From positions 2,914,001-2,978,000 of the forward strand of contig NZ_CP101153.1 in the NCBI RefSeq assembly GCF_024298825.1: a stretch of 64,000 nucleotides of DNA, written 5' to 3'. This document shows positions 43,150-51,266 of this stretch, in pieces. Below the pieces are notes generated by a model that was not told the origin of the DNA, searched no databases, and saw nothing but the letters and a program-made list of their open reading frames with translations. The position numbers and the translations under genes are program-made. Source of the DNA: Haloglomus salinum (GTDB taxonomy: Archaea; Halobacteriota; Halobacteria; Halobacteriales; Haloarculaceae). Each line of letters opens with the position of its first letter. Position 1 is the first letter of the stretch.

Positions 43150-43258
43150 GGGCGCGGTGACTCACGGGACCCACAAGAATGGGGGCGTCTACCGGGCCGG
43201 GGGTCTGGACCGGGAGACATTTGCCCGCGCCCACCCGAACACCAGCAACCAGCGGACG

Positions 43259-44926
43259 ATGAGCACCGACACCGACCAGCCACCGGAGGAGACCGAGGCG
43301 TTCCAGCGCGTCATCGAGGAACTGGCCGAGCGCGTCCTCGCGGGCGACCTCGAGCGCGACGAGGTCGAGAGCGCCAAGCTCGACGCCTGCTCGCGCCATG
43401 GCGCGCCGAAGGTGCCGCGCAACAGCGACATCATGGACGCCATCCCGGAGCGCCGTGACGAGCTGGAGTCGGTCCTCCGGCGCAAGCCCGTCCGGACGGC
43501 ATCGGGCGTCTCCCCCGTGGCGGTGATGACGGCACCGCACAACTGCCCGCACGGGCAGTGCCTCTACTGTCCGGGCGGTCCCGATTCGGAGTTCTCCAGC
43601 GCGCAGAGCTACACCGGTGACGAACCCGCCGCGGCGCGCGGCCAGCAGAACGACTACGACCCGTACGGGCAGGTGACGCTGCGACTGAACCAGCTCCGGA
43701 AGATCGGCCACCCCGTGGACAAGGTCGAACTCATCGTGATGGGCGGGACGATGACCGCCCGGAGCCACGACTACCAGGAGTGGTTCGTCAAGCGGGCCTT
43801 GGAGGCGATGAACGAGTTCGACCCGGGGGCGGAGGCGACGCCCTCGGAGTCCGAGAGCTTCGCGCCCGAGGGGGTGCCGGAGTTCCGGTACCTCGAAGAC
43901 GTCATCGCTGCGAACGAGACGGGCGACGTGCGCTGCATCGGCGTCACGTTCGAGACGAAGCCCGACTGGTGCGACCCGGAGCAGGTCAACCGGATGCTCT
44001 CGCTCGGCGGGACGAAGGTCGAGGTCGGTGTCCAGACCACCTTCGAGCGCGTCAACCGCGAGATGCACCGCGGGCACGGCGTGCAGGCGTCGATGGACGC
44101 CAACCGCCGGCTCCGGGACGCCGCGTTCAAGGTCGGCTTCCACACGATGCCCGGCCAGCCCGGGATGAGCGAGCGGATGGTCGTCGAGGACTTCCGGCAG
44201 CTGTTCAGCGACCCGGCGTGGCGGCCGGACTACCTGAAGATATACCCCACCCTGGTGGTCGACGACACCGTCACCTACGACATGTACCGCCGCGGCGAGT
44301 TCGAGCCCCTGTCCAGCGAGCGCGCGGCCGAACTGGTCGCCGAGGTGATGGCCGACCTGCCGCGGTACGTCCGCCTCCAGCGGGTGCAGCGCGACATCCC
44401 CGCCGGTCACATCGAGGCCGGGGTCCAGAAGTCGAACCTCCGGCAGCTCGCGTGGCAGGCGATGGACGACCACGGCTGGGAGTGCGAGTGCATCCGCTGC
44501 CGGGAGGTCGGGATGAACGACGAGCAGCCCGAGCACGTGACCCGCGACACCATCGAGTACGAGGCCGCCGGCGGCACGGAGCAGTTCATCAGCTACGAGG
44601 ACTTCGAGAAGGACCTGCTGGTGGGGTTCTGCCGGCTCCGGTTCCCAGATGAGCCGGTCCGCCGGGAGCTGGAGGACGCGGCGCTGGTCCGCGAACTGCA
44701 CGTCTACGGCAACGAGGTCGGCGTCGGGCAGGCTGGCGACGGCGACGGCGGTTCACACCAGCACCAGGGGTACGGCCGGAAGCTCCTGCACGAGGCCGAA
44801 CAGCGCGCCCGCGACGCGGGTTACTCGAAGCTCTCGGTCATCTCGGGCATCGGCGTCCGGGAGTACTACCGCGAGAAGCTGGGCTACTTCCAGGACGGTC
44901 CGTACGTCTCGACGTACCTGGAGTGA
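43259..44926 (+). CDS. elp3: Elp3 tRNA uridine(34) modification enzyme (radical SAM/GNAT)
   Basis: A 555-residue Elp3 that builds carboxymethyl-type groups on uridine 34 of tRNA from acetyl-CoA. The N-terminal helical part is KVPRNSDIMDAIPERRDEL; the radical SAM cluster is CPHGQCLYC with Cys96, Cys101 and Cys104; the region MGGTMTARSHDYQEWFVKRALEAMN is diagnostic. Residues about 440-475 include zinc-type cysteines ECECIRCREVG, and the C-terminal acetyltransferase domain ends HQGYGRKLLHEAEQRARDAGY ... GVREYYREKLGYFQDGPYVSTYL. All parts are intact. The ATG at 43259 gives the usual N terminus. Confidence 0.95.
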   Translation: MSTDTDQPPEETEAFQRVIEELAERVLAGDLERDEVESAKLDACSRHGAPKVPRNSDIMDAIPERRDELESVLRRKPVRTASGVSPVAVMTAPHNCPHGQCLYCPGGPDSEFSSAQSYTGDEPAAARGQQNDYDPYGQVTLRLNQLRKIGHPVDKVELIVMGGTMTARSHDYQEWFVKRALEAMNEFDPGAEATPSESESFAPEGVPEFRYLEDVIAANETGDVRCIGVTFETKPDWCDPEQVNRMLSLGGTKVEVGVQTTFERVNREMHRGHGVQASMDANRRLRDAAFKVGFHTMPGQPGMSERMVVEDFRQLFSDPAWRPDYLKIYPTLVVDDTVTYDMYRRGEFEPLSSERAAELVAEVMADLPRYVRLQRVQRDIPAGHIEAGVQKSNLRQLAWQAMDDHGWECECIRCREVGMNDEQPEHVTRDTIEYEAAGGTEQFISYEDFEKDLLVGFCRLRFPDEPVRRELEDAALVRELHVYGNEVGVGQAGDGDGGSHQHQGYGRKLLHEAEQRARDAGYSKLSVISGIGVREYYREKLGYFQDGPYVSTYLE

Positions 44927-44975
44927 CCCCCCTCGACTGACCGCGCGCACCCGGCGACGGCCGGGAGCGCACCGG

Positions 44976-45968
44976 TCATCCCTCGCCGTCCAGCCGCGCA
45001 CCGAGGAACCGCCGCACGTCGGCCGCCGTCCGCTCGGGAATCTCCTCCATCGGCGTGTGACCGGCGTCCGCGTACGTGGTGAGTTCGGCGTCCGGGAGCG
45101 TCTCGGCGAAGTCCTCGCCGAACCACGGCGGGATGAGGTAGTCCTCTTCGCCCCACAGCACCAGCGTCGGCACCCGCAGGTCGGCGAGTTCCCCGTGGCG
45201 GTGGACGGCGTTCACGTCGCGCCGGACGAGTTCGACGCCCGCGTCGCGGTTCCCCTCGCGCCGGATGAGGTCGTGGTAGCGGTCGACCAGTTCGGGCGAG
45301 ACCCGCGAAGGGTCGCCGTAGATGTCGCGGACGCTCCGGCGGATGAGCCGCCGGGGCGTCAGCCGGGCGATGGCGTTCGGGACCCACGGCAACTCGATGA
45401 TACCGAACGGGCTGTCGAAGGCCATCGGGAACCCCATCGAGTCCACGAGCACGAGCGCGGGGACGCGCTCGGGGTGGTCGAGCGCGAACTGCCAGGCGAT
45501 CTCGCCGCCCCGCGAGTTCCCGGCGACGACGCACTCCTCGATACCGAGTTCGTCCAGGAACGCGGCCACGAACGCGACGTACGCGGCCATCGTGTACCGA
45601 TTCTCGGGGTGCGGGCCCGTCAGGCCGTGGCCCGGGAGGTCCGGGCGCACGACACGGTACTCGTCGGTCAGTTCCTCGACCCAGCCGTCCCAGGTGTGCA
45701 GTGAGGAGAAGGTCCCGTGCAGACAGAGGAGGGCGGGCGCGTCGCGCGGGCCCTCGTCGCGGTAGTGGACGCGCATGCCGGCCACGTCGAGGAAGTCGTC
45801 CTCGCCCTCGGCGTACTCCGGCTCGAGTTCCTCGGGCGGCAGGTCGCGTCGGTGGGCCCACGCCAGTCCGGCGCCGACGGCTCCCGCGAGTGCGAGCCCG
45901 CCGAGCACGAGCGGGCGTCGCCACCGGTCGAGCCAACTGTCGTCGTCGCCGTCGTTGCTCCCGGACAC
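44976..45968 (-). CDS. membrane-anchored alpha/beta hydrolase
   Basis: A 330-residue alpha/beta hydrolase. An N-terminal hydrophobic helix (PLVLGGLALAGAVGAGLAWA, about residues 18-37) anchors it. The core has LLCLHGTFSSLHTWDGWVEEL, VRPDLPGHGLTGPHPENRY, the nucleophile elbow VVAGNSRGGEIAW (Ser in GNSRGG), acid position LVLWGEEDYLIP and base DAGHTPMEEIPE. This is a complete triad. Substrate is unknown. The start is a GTG at 45968 giving VSGSNDGDD; no in-frame ATG is usable because upstream sequence overlaps the neighbouring regulator gene. Confidence 0.87.
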   Translation of the reverse strand: MSGSNDGDDDSWLDRWRRPLVLGGLALAGAVGAGLAWAHRRDLPPEELEPEYAEGEDDFLDVAGMRVHYRDEGPRDAPALLCLHGTFSSLHTWDGWVEELTDEYRVVRPDLPGHGLTGPHPENRYTMAAYVAFVAAFLDELGIEECVVAGNSRGGEIAWQFALDHPERVPALVLVDSMGFPMAFDSPFGIIELPWVPNAIARLTPRRLIRRSVRDIYGDPSRVSPELVDRYHDLIRREGNRDAGVELVRRDVNAVHRHGELADLRVPTLVLWGEEDYLIPPWFGEDFAETLPDAELTTYADAGHTPMEEIPERTAADVRRFLGARLDGEG

Positions 45969-46005
45969 GCCCCAGGAACGACTGCCGCGGGAGAAAAGTG
46001 CCGCG

Positions 46006-46902
46006 TTACGCGCTCGTCCGCTCGACACTGCTGATGCCCGCGTCGGCCTCGACCATCGCGACGACGGCCTCGCCGTCGTGTTCCAGGCGGACCCGCATCC
46101 GGGGTGGGTCCTCGGAGACGAGGTCGCCAGTCGGGAGGCCGATGTCCCCGAGCAACCACGTCGGACTGTGCCCGGTCTCGAAGCCGTGGTCGTAGAGGAA
46201 TCCCGTGACCGCCGGATGGAACATCGTCGGCGTCCCACCGGAGGCGGTCGCGATGCTTCCGCAGCGGTCGCAGGCGTACGCCACGTGCGCCGGGAGGCCC
46301 GCGAGTCGCTCCCCCTCCTCGTCGACGACGAGCCGGCCCTCCATCCGCCCGGCGCAGGTCTGGCAGAACCCGGCGGCGACCCCTCTCATGACGTGGCTCA
46401 TCCAGTGGTCGAACGCGAGCGGGAGTTCCTCGGGGTCGAACTGGTCGAGACTCCCCGGCGGGAACGCGAACTCGTTGTAGAAGTCCTCGCACTCGGTGCA
46501 GTCGACACGCGCGGTCTCCTCGGCGTAGGCCGCGGCGAGGTCGCCGCCACAGACCGGGCAGGCCCCGTCGACCGGGATGGTCTCCACCGTCGCGTTCGCG
46601 GTGTAGATGCCGGCGTACATCGCGCCGATGACCTGCCGGCCGGCGTAGGTCAGTTCGTACCCGTCGTCGGCCCGGCGGACGAAGGTCCCCCGGAGCTTCC
46701 CGAGGTGGTAGTTGAACCGGCCGCTGTCGTCGACCTCCGACCGGCGATGCAGTTCCGAGAAGGGGACGGGCTCGTCGGGCGTCTCGCCGAGCGCCTGCAG
46801 GATTCGCAGGCGGCTCTCGTCGCCCAGCAGCCCGAAGACCGCCTCCGGTGACCGTCGCTCGACGGTGACGGCGCCGCTACCGGTGTCGTACTCGCCACTC
46901 AT
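46006..46902 (-). CDS. winged-helix regulator with two zinc ribbons
   Basis: A 298-residue DNA-binding protein. The N-terminal ArsR-like winged helix at about 16-95 contains SRLRILQALGETPDEPVPFSELHRRSEVDDSGRFNYHLGKL (in part SRLRILQAL, GRFNYHLGKL) and a wing ending YELTYAG. Then come CPVCGG ... DCTECEDF (about 112-138) and CQTCAGR ... ACDRCGS (about 180-215), two zinc ribbons. The C terminus is a beta domain. This architecture is common in haloarchaeal transcription regulators of the ArsR/DUF7351 type. A TATA-like box at 46925-46930 and an imperfect inverted repeat lie just before the start. Targets unknown. Confidence 0.85.
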   Translation of the reverse strand: MSGEYDTGSGAVTVERRSPEAVFGLLGDESRLRILQALGETPDEPVPFSELHRRSEVDDSGRFNYHLGKLRGTFVRRADDGYELTYAGRQVIGAMYAGIYTANATVETIPVDGACPVCGGDLAAAYAEETARVDCTECEDFYNEFAFPPGSLDQFDPEELPLAFDHWMSHVMRGVAAGFCQTCAGRMEGRLVVDEEGERLAGLPAHVAYACDRCGSIATASGGTPTMFHPAVTGFLYDHGFETGHSPTWLLGDIGLPTGDLVSEDPPRMRVRLEHDGEAVVAMVEADAGISSVERTSA

Positions 46903-46917
46903 GTGTCACTAGTCGAC

Positions 46918-46943
46918 GCCGTAGTATAAGTCCGTATCGGCGT
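46918..46943 (-). promoter_or_regulatory. promoter of the zinc-ribbon regulator with imperfect inverted repeat
   Basis: On the + strand, CGCCGTAGTATAAGTCC leads into GTATCGGCG; CGCCGTA and TATCGGCG form an imperfect inverted repeat around CTTATA (minus strand; 46925-46930), 23 bases before the ATG at 46902. The geometry suggests a leaderless transcript and possibly autoregulation. Confidence 0.45.
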
Positions 46944-47014
46944 GAAATGAAGTGGCCTGGCAGCCCGAGACCGCCATCGGACCGATTCCGGGTGCTCCCA
47001 GAACCGGAGCCGAT

Positions 47015-47869
47015 TCAGAGGTCGGCGCGGGCGAACCGGCCGTAGCCCAGCGCCAGCGGGACGACCAGCCACGCCGCGAGGACCGTCATGCTGGCCCAGC
47101 CGGTCAGGTAGAACGGGACCGGGCCAGCGAGCTGTGCGCCCAGCGCCGCCGCGGTCGCGGTGCCGTCACCGAGGAACCAGCCCAGTGCGTTCGTGTACGC
47201 CGCACTCGGCGTGACGACGTTCAGGAACGCCACCCACCCCGGAACCGTCGCGCCACCGGGCAGCGAGAAGCCGTTGACGACGAACAGCGCCGCCAGTGGG
47301 ACGATGTCCGCGAGGACCTCGAGGACGACGAACGCGCCGATACCGAAGGCCATCGCGCGGCCGCCGCTCCCCGTCGTAGCAGAGATGGCGACCATGATGC
47401 CGATGTAGACCAGCGCGAGGACGAGCGTCATCGCGGTGAAGACGGCGTAGTCGACGGGGGCGAACGAGTCGAACAGGACCAGTGCCACCACGAGCGTTAT
47501 GGCCAGGCCGACCACGATAGCCGCGCCGAGGACGGCGGTCCGGCCGACGAGCTTTCCGAGGACCACGTCCGCGCGGCTGTGGGGGAAGCCCAGGAGGAGC
47601 TTGCTGGAGCCGCTGGCGCGCTCGCCGGCGATGGACCCAGCGCCGACGACGATGGCGGCGATGGAGACGAACAGCGTCACCGCGCCGATGAGCAGCGTCA
47701 GGAAGCCGAGCGTACTCACCTCGCCGATGTCCTGGCTCACGGCCGGGACCGTGCCGTACAGCACCGCGAAGCCGACCGACATGAGGACGAACAGGCCCGT
47801 GACGGCCCAGAGGCCCCGCGAGAGGCGGGCGTCCCGGAAGTCCTTCCGCGCGACGACGGCCCAGCTCAT
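47015..47869 (-). CDS. ABC-2 type transporter permease
   Basis: A 284-residue permease with six hydrophobic segments at about 15-42, 62-90, 108-136, 140-168, 178-206 and 248-272, the NosY/ABC2_membrane_5 type. The pattern ARKDFRDARLSRGLWAVTGLF at the start and GAGSIAGERASGSSKLLLGFPHSRADVVLGKLVGR (in part GERASGSSKLLLGFPHSR) are typical of this exporter permease. It overlaps the ATPase gene by four bases (ATGA). Transported substrate is unknown; such exporters carry lipids, peptides, drugs or copper-related factors. Confidence 0.92.
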   Translation of the reverse strand: MSWAVVARKDFRDARLSRGLWAVTGLFVLMSVGFAVLYGTVPAVSQDIGEVSTLGFLTLLIGAVTLFVSIAAIVVGAGSIAGERASGSSKLLLGFPHSRADVVLGKLVGRTAVLGAAIVVGLAITLVVALVLFDSFAPVDYAVFTAMTLVLALVYIGIMVAISATTGSGGRAMAFGIGAFVVLEVLADIVPLAALFVVNGFSLPGGATVPGWVAFLNVVTPSAAYTNALGWFLGDGTATAAALGAQLAGPVPFYLTGWASMTVLAAWLVVPLALGYGRFARADL

Positions 47870-48843
47870 GCGCGCACCTCCGTGGCCTCGTCGTCGGGTG
47901 CTGGCGCGTCGGCCTCTCCCTCCGCGGGGGCATCCGGCGCGTCCTCGGTGTAGGCGGCGAACAGCTCCTCCAGCGACACCTCCTCGGTGTCGAAGTCGAG
48001 CAGGCGGGCGCCGGCGGCCTCGACCGCGGTGAGGACCGCCGTCTTCGCGGACTCCTCGCAGGCGACCGAGAGCTGGCCGTGGCCGTCCTCGCGGACGCTG
48101 GAGACGCCCTCGACCGCGGCGACCGCTGCGACGACCGCGTCGCTCACGGGCTCGACGGTGAGGGTGAGCCGGGCCTCGCTGCCCAGTGCGCCCCGCAGCG
48201 CGTCGATGGTGTCGACCGCGACGAGGCGACCCTCGCGGAGGATGCCGACGCGGTCACAGACTGCCTCGACCTGTTCGAGGATGTGCGAGGAGAAGAACAC
48301 CGTCGCGCCGCGGTCGCGCTCCTCGCGGATGATATCGCGCATCCGGCGTGCGCCGTTCGGGTCCAGCCCGGTCGTCGGCTCGTCGAGGACGAGGATGTCC
48401 GGCTCCCCCACGAGCGCCATCGCGAGGACGAGCCGCTGTTTCATCCCCTTCGAGAAGCCGCCGGCCGTCCGGTCGGCCGCGTCCGCGAGGCCGACGCGCT
48501 CGAGGACCGCGTCGATGTCGTCGGCCGCGTGCTTCGACGCGACCGCGAACTCGAGGTGCTGCCGGGCGGTCAGCCGGTCGTAGAGGTGGTAGCCGTCCGG
48601 GAGGACGCCCACCTGTCGCCGGACCGCCAGCGAGTCGGCCTGCGTGTCGTGGCCGAGGACCGTCGCCGAGCCCGCGGTCGGGCGCACGAAGTCGAGCAGG
48701 ATGTCGATGGTCGTCGACTTCCCGGCACCGTTCGGCCCGAGGAAGCCGAATATCTCGCCCTCCGCCACGGAGAGGCTCACGTCGTCGAGCGCGGTCACGT
48801 CGCCGTACCGCTTCGTTACACCGGTCAGTTCGATTGCACTCAT
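47866..48843 (-). CDS. ABC transporter ATP-binding protein
   Basis: A 325-residue ATPase of an ABC-2 exporter. Walker A GPNGAGKST is at residues 36-44, the signature GGFSKGMKQRL follows near 140, Walker B ILVLDEPTTGLD near 160, and the switch His is in FFSSHILEQVE. The C-terminal 90 residues are the usual DrrA-type tail followed by an acidic tail APEGEADAPAPDDEA-like. The ATG at 48843 lies 25 bases after an element shared with three neighbouring promoters (see 48868-48886), so the operon of this gene and the permease is probably coregulated with them. Confidence 0.94.
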   Translation of the reverse strand: MSAIELTGVTKRYGDVTALDDVSLSVAEGEIFGFLGPNGAGKSTTIDILLDFVRPTAGSATVLGHDTQADSLAVRRQVGVLPDGYHLYDRLTARQHLEFAVASKHAADDIDAVLERVGLADAADRTAGGFSKGMKQRLVLAMALVGEPDILVLDEPTTGLDPNGARRMRDIIREERDRGATVFFSSHILEQVEAVCDRVGILREGRLVAVDTIDALRGALGSEARLTLTVEPVSDAVVAAVAAVEGVSSVREDGHGQLSVACEESAKTAVLTAVEAAGARLLDFDTEEVSLEELFAAYTEDAPDAPAEGEADAPAPDDEATEVRA

Positions 48844-48867
48844 CGTTCCGAGGATTGCTGCAAGCCG

Positions 48868-48886
48868 ATATAGCCACTCGCAGAAG
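48868..48886 (-). promoter_or_regulatory. shared promoter element, copy A (ABC operon)
   Basis: Read on the minus strand: CTTCTGCGAG, TGG, CTATAT. The hexamer ends 25 bases before the ATG at 48843. The first ten bases are identical to copies B and D. It differs from the others only in the TATA-like hexamer (CTATAT instead of TTATCT). Confidence 0.65.
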
Positions 48887-48943
48887 TCGGCTTCTGTGTG
48901 CGATAGCATACCACCTCGGTACCGTGCTGGCGACCGAAGACGG

Positions 48944-48962
48944 CTTCTGCGAGCCGTTATCT
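48944..48962 (+). promoter_or_regulatory. shared promoter element, copy B
   Basis: CTTCTGCGAG, CCG, TTATCT. The hexamer ends 25 bases before the ATG at 48987. Copies A and B form a divergent promoter for the ABC operon and the two-helix protein. Confidence 0.65.
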
Positions 48963-48986
48963 CCGCGTCCGACCTCCGACCCGTCG

Positions 48987-49310
48987 ATGACATCCGATAT
49001 CCACACCCGGCCCTCGTCGGCCGCCGACTCGCCCACCGACCGGGGCCTGTACCGTTTCGTCGCCGTCGTCGCCGGACTGTGGGGCGTCGTTCTCGCGTAC
49101 GGCGGGCTGTTGCTCGTCCGGACCGACCTCCGACAGGTCGTCGCCGGCCTCGTGGCCGATGGCCGACTCACCTCGGCCACGATGTCCGACGCAGCGCTGC
49201 TCGACGCCGCCCTCCTCGTCCAGCAGGTCGGGGGCGTAGTCCTCGCCGTGCTGGGCGTCGTGCTACTGCTGGGCGGGCTGGGGCTCGTCCTGCGTGGGCA
49301 GTCGGCCTGA
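48987..49310 (+). CDS. two-helix membrane protein, hypothetical
   Basis: A 107-residue protein with an N-terminal polar segment and hydrophobic helices at about 24-45 and 80-104; the intervening loop is DLRQVVAGLVADGRLTSATMSDAALLDAAL. No family is recognised. It is transcribed away from the ABC operon and carries the shared promoter element 25 bases upstream of its ATG. The context suggests a membrane role in the same system as the exporter and the protease that follow. Confidence 0.75.
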   Translation: MTSDIHTRPSSAADSPTDRGLYRFVAVVAGLWGVVLAYGGLLLVRTDLRQVVAGLVADGRLTSATMSDAALLDAALLVQQVGGVVLAVLGVVLLLGGLGLVLRGQSA

Positions 49311-49377
49311 ATCGGTTCGCTCGGGTGTCCCCCGGGGCTGTTTTGCGACGCCGTTCCGCAACTCGTACAGAACGGCC

Positions 49378-49396
49378 CTTCTGTGAGGGGTTATCT
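49378..49396 (+). promoter_or_regulatory. shared promoter element, copy C (CPBP protease)
   Basis: CTTCTGTGAG, GGG, TTATCT. The hexamer ends 24 bases before the ATG at 49420. One base (T for C) differs from copies B and D in the first ten. Confidence 0.65.
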
Positions 49397-49419
49397 CCTC
49401 GGTCGGCGTCCCCAGAGCT

Positions 49420-50184
49420 ATGGAGACCAACACTCGTACGGACCTCTCCGGAATCGACCCCACGACCGACGCACCGAGCCGCCTCCGCGCCGTCCTCTTC
49501 GCCATCGGTGTCACCGTGGGTGCCGCGCTGTACGTCCCGCTCGTGGTCGGCTCCGCGGCCGAACTGTGGGCCCTGCTCGGGAACGACGGCTTCCTCGTCC
49601 CGTTCGCCGTCGGCGGCACGCTCGCGACGATCTCGCTCGGCGCGATGGCGTACTACTACGTCCGCTACACTTCGCTGGCCGTCCCGGTCCGGCTCCCGAC
49701 GCGACGCGACCTGGCGTGGGTCGTCGTCGGCATCGTCGTCCCGCTGGCCGTCCAGATCGGACTCATCGTGGTCGGCTCCCGGTTCGGTGTCCAGCCGGTC
49801 GGCGGCGGTATCGATGCGGCCGCGGCCGCTGACCCCGTGCTGGTGTACTCGCTGGCGCTCGTCTCGGCGCTGTTCCTCATCGGCCCAGTCGAGGAGCTCC
49901 TGTACCGCGGTGTCGTCCAGGGCCGGCTCCGCCAGTCGTTCGGTCCCGTCGCGGCCATCGGCCTCACCTCGCTGGGCTTCGCGGCCGGTCACGTCGCGAC
50001 ACTCGTCTGGGGCGGCGGCGACCCGTTCACCCTCGGCTTCGGCCTCTCGCTGCTCGCCATCGCCTCTGGGTCGGTCGTCCTCGGTGTCGTCTACGAGCGC
50101 ACCGGGAGCCTCGTGCCGGCCATCCTGGCCCACAGCCTGTTCAACGGCCTCCTCCTCGCGCTGGCGCTGGCCACGGTACTCTGA
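49420..50184 (+). CDS. CPBP family intramembrane glutamic endopeptidase
   Basis: A 254-residue intramembrane protease of the CAAX-processing/bacteriocin-processing (CPBP, Abi) family. Hydrophobic helices lie at about 24-46, 60-80, 100-120, 142-160, 178-198, 205-225 and 233-252. The catalytic motif is PVEELLYRG with Glu158, Glu159 and Arg163; the second has GFAAGHVATL (His) and the third AILAHSLFNGLLL (His, Asn). Members cut prenylated proteins or peptide precursors in the membrane or give immunity to peptides. Its promoter has the shared element, as does the exporter operon. Confidence 0.9.
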   Translation: METNTRTDLSGIDPTTDAPSRLRAVLFAIGVTVGAALYVPLVVGSAAELWALLGNDGFLVPFAVGGTLATISLGAMAYYYVRYTSLAVPVRLPTRRDLAWVVVGIVVPLAVQIGLIVVGSRFGVQPVGGGIDAAAAADPVLVYSLALVSALFLIGPVEELLYRGVVQGRLRQSFGPVAAIGLTSLGFAAGHVATLVWGGGDPFTLGFGLSLLAIASGSVVLGVVYERTGSLVPAILAHSLFNGLLLALALATVL

Positions 50185-50306
50185 GGCGGTCCCCACCGGG
50201 GGTATCGGTGCACGGGGGAGAAACTGGTTATCTGGGCTCCAATTCATGTAGTTCGAGATTTTGTCTCATGGGGGTGATATTCGATAGCTATCGCCACAGA
50301 AAATAC

Positions 50307-50325
50307 CTTCTGCGAGCGGTTATCT
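50307..50325 (+). promoter_or_regulatory. shared promoter element, copy D
   Basis: CTTCTGCGAG, CGG, TTATCT. The hexamer ends 23 bases before the ATG at 50348. Together with copies A-C this gives four equal promoters in 1.5 kb. Confidence 0.65.
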
Positions 50326-50347
50326 AGATATCTCTCCTCCCGAAGGC

Positions 50348-50869
50348 ATGGTATCGAGACGACTCGCGGTGATTCCGGTGGTACTGCTCCTCGCGCTCGC
50401 GGTTGCGATGCTGGCGGCTGTGGGCACCGGGACCCCGGCTCCGGTCAGCACGCCCACGGAACCGATGCCGGGAACCACGCTCACCGGTGGGTTCCCCGAC
50501 GAGCCGACCGACGCACAGGTGACGACGTTCGTCTCCGGCGCGGGGGTCTGTGACCCTGCTCCGGCTGTCGCCGTGACGATGCACACGAACGCCTCCGGCG
50601 TGGTCACGCTGGCCGTCACCGGCGGCATCGCGACCGACGACGCCGCCCGGTTCGCGCCGCCGGCCGCGCTGACCGATCCCGTGCCCGGCGAGTACGTCCT
50701 CTGGACCTCGACGCGCGAGGACGAGGACCGCCAGCCGCGTCCGTGCGATGATGCGGGACACGTCCCGTACGAGGCGACCATCGAACTGCCCGCAGGCACC
50801 GAGCCCGTGACTCTGACCGTGATGCACGACGGCGAGGCCGCGGCGACGTGGGAGCACCCGGGCCCGTGA
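50348..50869 (+). CDS. exported or membrane-tethered protein, hypothetical
   Basis: A 173-residue protein with an N-terminal hydrophobic signal or anchor (LAVIPVVLLLALAVAMLAAVG, about residues 6-26), a Thr/Pro spacer and a beta-rich outer domain. Two cysteines (VCDPAP near 68 and PRPCDD near 137) could form a disulfide. The phrase PVTLTVMHDGEAAATWEHP closes it. No family is recognised. It shares the promoter element of the exporter and protease genes and overlaps the next gene by four bases (GTGA). Confidence 0.75.
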   Translation: MVSRRLAVIPVVLLLALAVAMLAAVGTGTPAPVSTPTEPMPGTTLTGGFPDEPTDAQVTTFVSGAGVCDPAPAVAVTMHTNASGVVTLAVTGGIATDDAARFAPPAALTDPVPGEYVLWTSTREDEDRQPRPCDDAGHVPYEATIELPAGTEPVTLTVMHDGEAAATWEHPGP

Positions 50870-51225
50870 CCGCCAGGTACCTGACGGCCCCCGGAGCGGC
50901 GACCGACCGTCGCCGTCTGCGCGACTACGTCGCCCCGACGGTGGCTACCGGCCTCGTCCTCCTCGGCCTCGCCGTCTCGACGGTCACGGCGAACACGGCC
51001 GTGACGATGGGCGAGGTCCCGGTCACGCTCCTCCCGGGTGGCCGGTGGCTCGCGGCGCTGGGCCTCCCGGCGCTCGTGACGGCCCGCGCTGCCACCGTGG
51101 GGCTGGCGTCCGGGCTCACCGCACGTCTCGCTCCGCGCTACCGCCTCCACGCGGTGGCTGCAGCCGGTCTGGGCTGGCTCCTGTGGGGTGTCCGGCAGTT
51201 CTGGGTGCTGCTGGCGCTGACGTAG
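50866..51225 (+). CDS. small membrane protein, hypothetical
   Basis: A 119-residue protein with hydrophobic helices at about 22-42, 52-70 and 95-118. It starts with GTG at 50866, overlapping the stop of the preceding gene (GTGA), so it is translated from the same transcript. Basic residues RRRLRDY before the first helix suggest the N terminus stays inside. No family is recognised; the context links it to the exported protein before it. Confidence 0.72.
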   Translation: MTARYLTAPGAATDRRRLRDYVAPTVATGLVLLGLAVSTVTANTAVTMGEVPVTLLPGGRWLAALGLPALVTARAATVGLASGLTARLAPRYRLHAVAAAGLGWLLWGVRQFWVLLALT

Positions 51226-51266
51226 GCGGCCGGGAGACACTTACCGCCACAGGCGGTAAACAGAAC

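Noticed and set aside
50228-50260. Another copy of the shared promoter element (GGTTATCTGGG) downstream of the CPBP gene
   Set aside because: Only the TATA-like half matches; the CTTCTGYGAG part is absent and no start codon lies at the right distance.
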